Under the pieces are notes generated by a model, which made no database searches, was not told the DNA's origin, and saw only the letters and a program-made list of their open reading frames with translations. Both the position numbers and the translations under genes were made by a program. From Ralstonia sp. 25mfcol4.1 (lineage in GTDB: Bacteria > Pseudomonadota > Gammaproteobacteria > Burkholderiales > Burkholderiaceae), in the NCBI RefSeq assembly GCF_900104095.1, contig NZ_FNJO01000005.1, forward strand, positions 62,001-126,000: 64,000 nucleotides of DNA, read 5' to 3'. Numbering within the stretch: position 1 is the stretch's first letter; each line of letters begins with the position of its first letter. Below, piece after piece: positions 63,806-64,000 of the stretch.

Positions 63806-64000
63806 ATGGGCAAGCTGACCATCGGCGGCACCGCCTCGCAGATCGCGGCACTGTACCTGCTGTTTCACGGCGGCACCGGGCTGCCGTTGCTGCTGTCGTT
63901 CCTGGGGCTGCAGGCGGTCGCCGCCGGGCTGCTGGGCCTGGCGGTGTGGCGTCTGCTGCCGCGGCGCTTTCGTACGCCATTCGGGTGGAGCTACGCCTAC
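63806..64000 (+). CDS. pelE: PelE, N-terminal part (runs off window)
   Basis: The first 65 codons of the next pel gene, ATG 63806, three bases after pelD. Two hydrophobic segments (IGGTASQIAALYLLFHGG; LGLQAVAAGLLGLAVWRLL) match the N-terminal TM pair of PelE, which links PelD to PelG in the inner-membrane synthase. TPR region and stop lie beyond the window. Identity rests mainly on gene order. Confidence 0.8.
   Translation, partial: MGKLTIGGTASQIAALYLLFHGGTGLPLLLSFLGLQAVAAGLLGLAVWRLLPRRFRTPFGWSYAY

Overview
The window is high-GC bacterial chromosome with a Burkholderiaceae look, most like Cupriavidus or Ralstonia. This is inferred from three tricarboxylate-transporter-type (Bug) periplasmic binding proteins, an imuA-imuB-dnaE2 cassette under a LexA box, hopanoid genes, a type VI secretion (T6SS) vgrG island and a pel exopolysaccharide operon. 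No rRNA, tRNA, CRISPR array or insertion sequence was seen.

Layout. (1) 1-15420: a catabolic region. A leftward set (alpha-methylacyl-CoA racemase/CoA-transferase, two Bug proteins, an acyl-CoA synthetase running off the window) diverges from a rightward operon (acyl-CoA synthetase, SCP2-type thiolase, two MaoC-fold proteins, SDR dehydrogenase, acyl-CoA dehydrogenase). Next come a leftward MalT-type LuxR regulator and a divergent third acyl-CoA synthetase. Together these form a complete beta-oxidation spiral of the peroxisomal, branched-chain type. (2) 15430-17512: dkgB and nemA, two carbonyl/ene reductases. (3) 17663-24100: a small secreted acidic protein and a heavy-metal RND efflux operon, closed by a strong terminator. 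(4) 24118-26682: a small secreted protein, tehA, a DUF1579 protein and a small winged-helix-like protein. (5) 26825-32797: the SOS mutasome imuA-imuB-dnaE2. (6) 33024-45021: a T6SS effector island with VgrG, a Tle4-type lipase, two tandem Tli4-type immunity lipoproteins, an unrecognised membrane protein, a PAAR-like tip and a frameshifted TssM/IcmF paralogue. (7) 45028-48099, leftward: Bug protein, class III CoA-transferase and citryl-CoA lyase. (8) 48367-53679: a lipoprotein, hopanoid genes hpnD-shc-hpnG, a BON-like protein and a cold-shock gene. (9) 53816-64000: a 0.65-kb control region, then pelA-B-C-D and the start of pelE.

The most unusual points are in the T6SS island. The immunity gene was duplicated together with the last 24 codons of the effector, and the two copies have diverged very unevenly. 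The TssM-like protein has a degenerate P-loop and a one-base frameshift. DnaE2 carries a long acidic tandem-repeat insertion in its PHP domain. The efflux pump lacks one of the two TMH4 aspartates of classical CzcA, so its metal cannot be assumed. All family assignments come from reading motifs and gene order; no database search was run.
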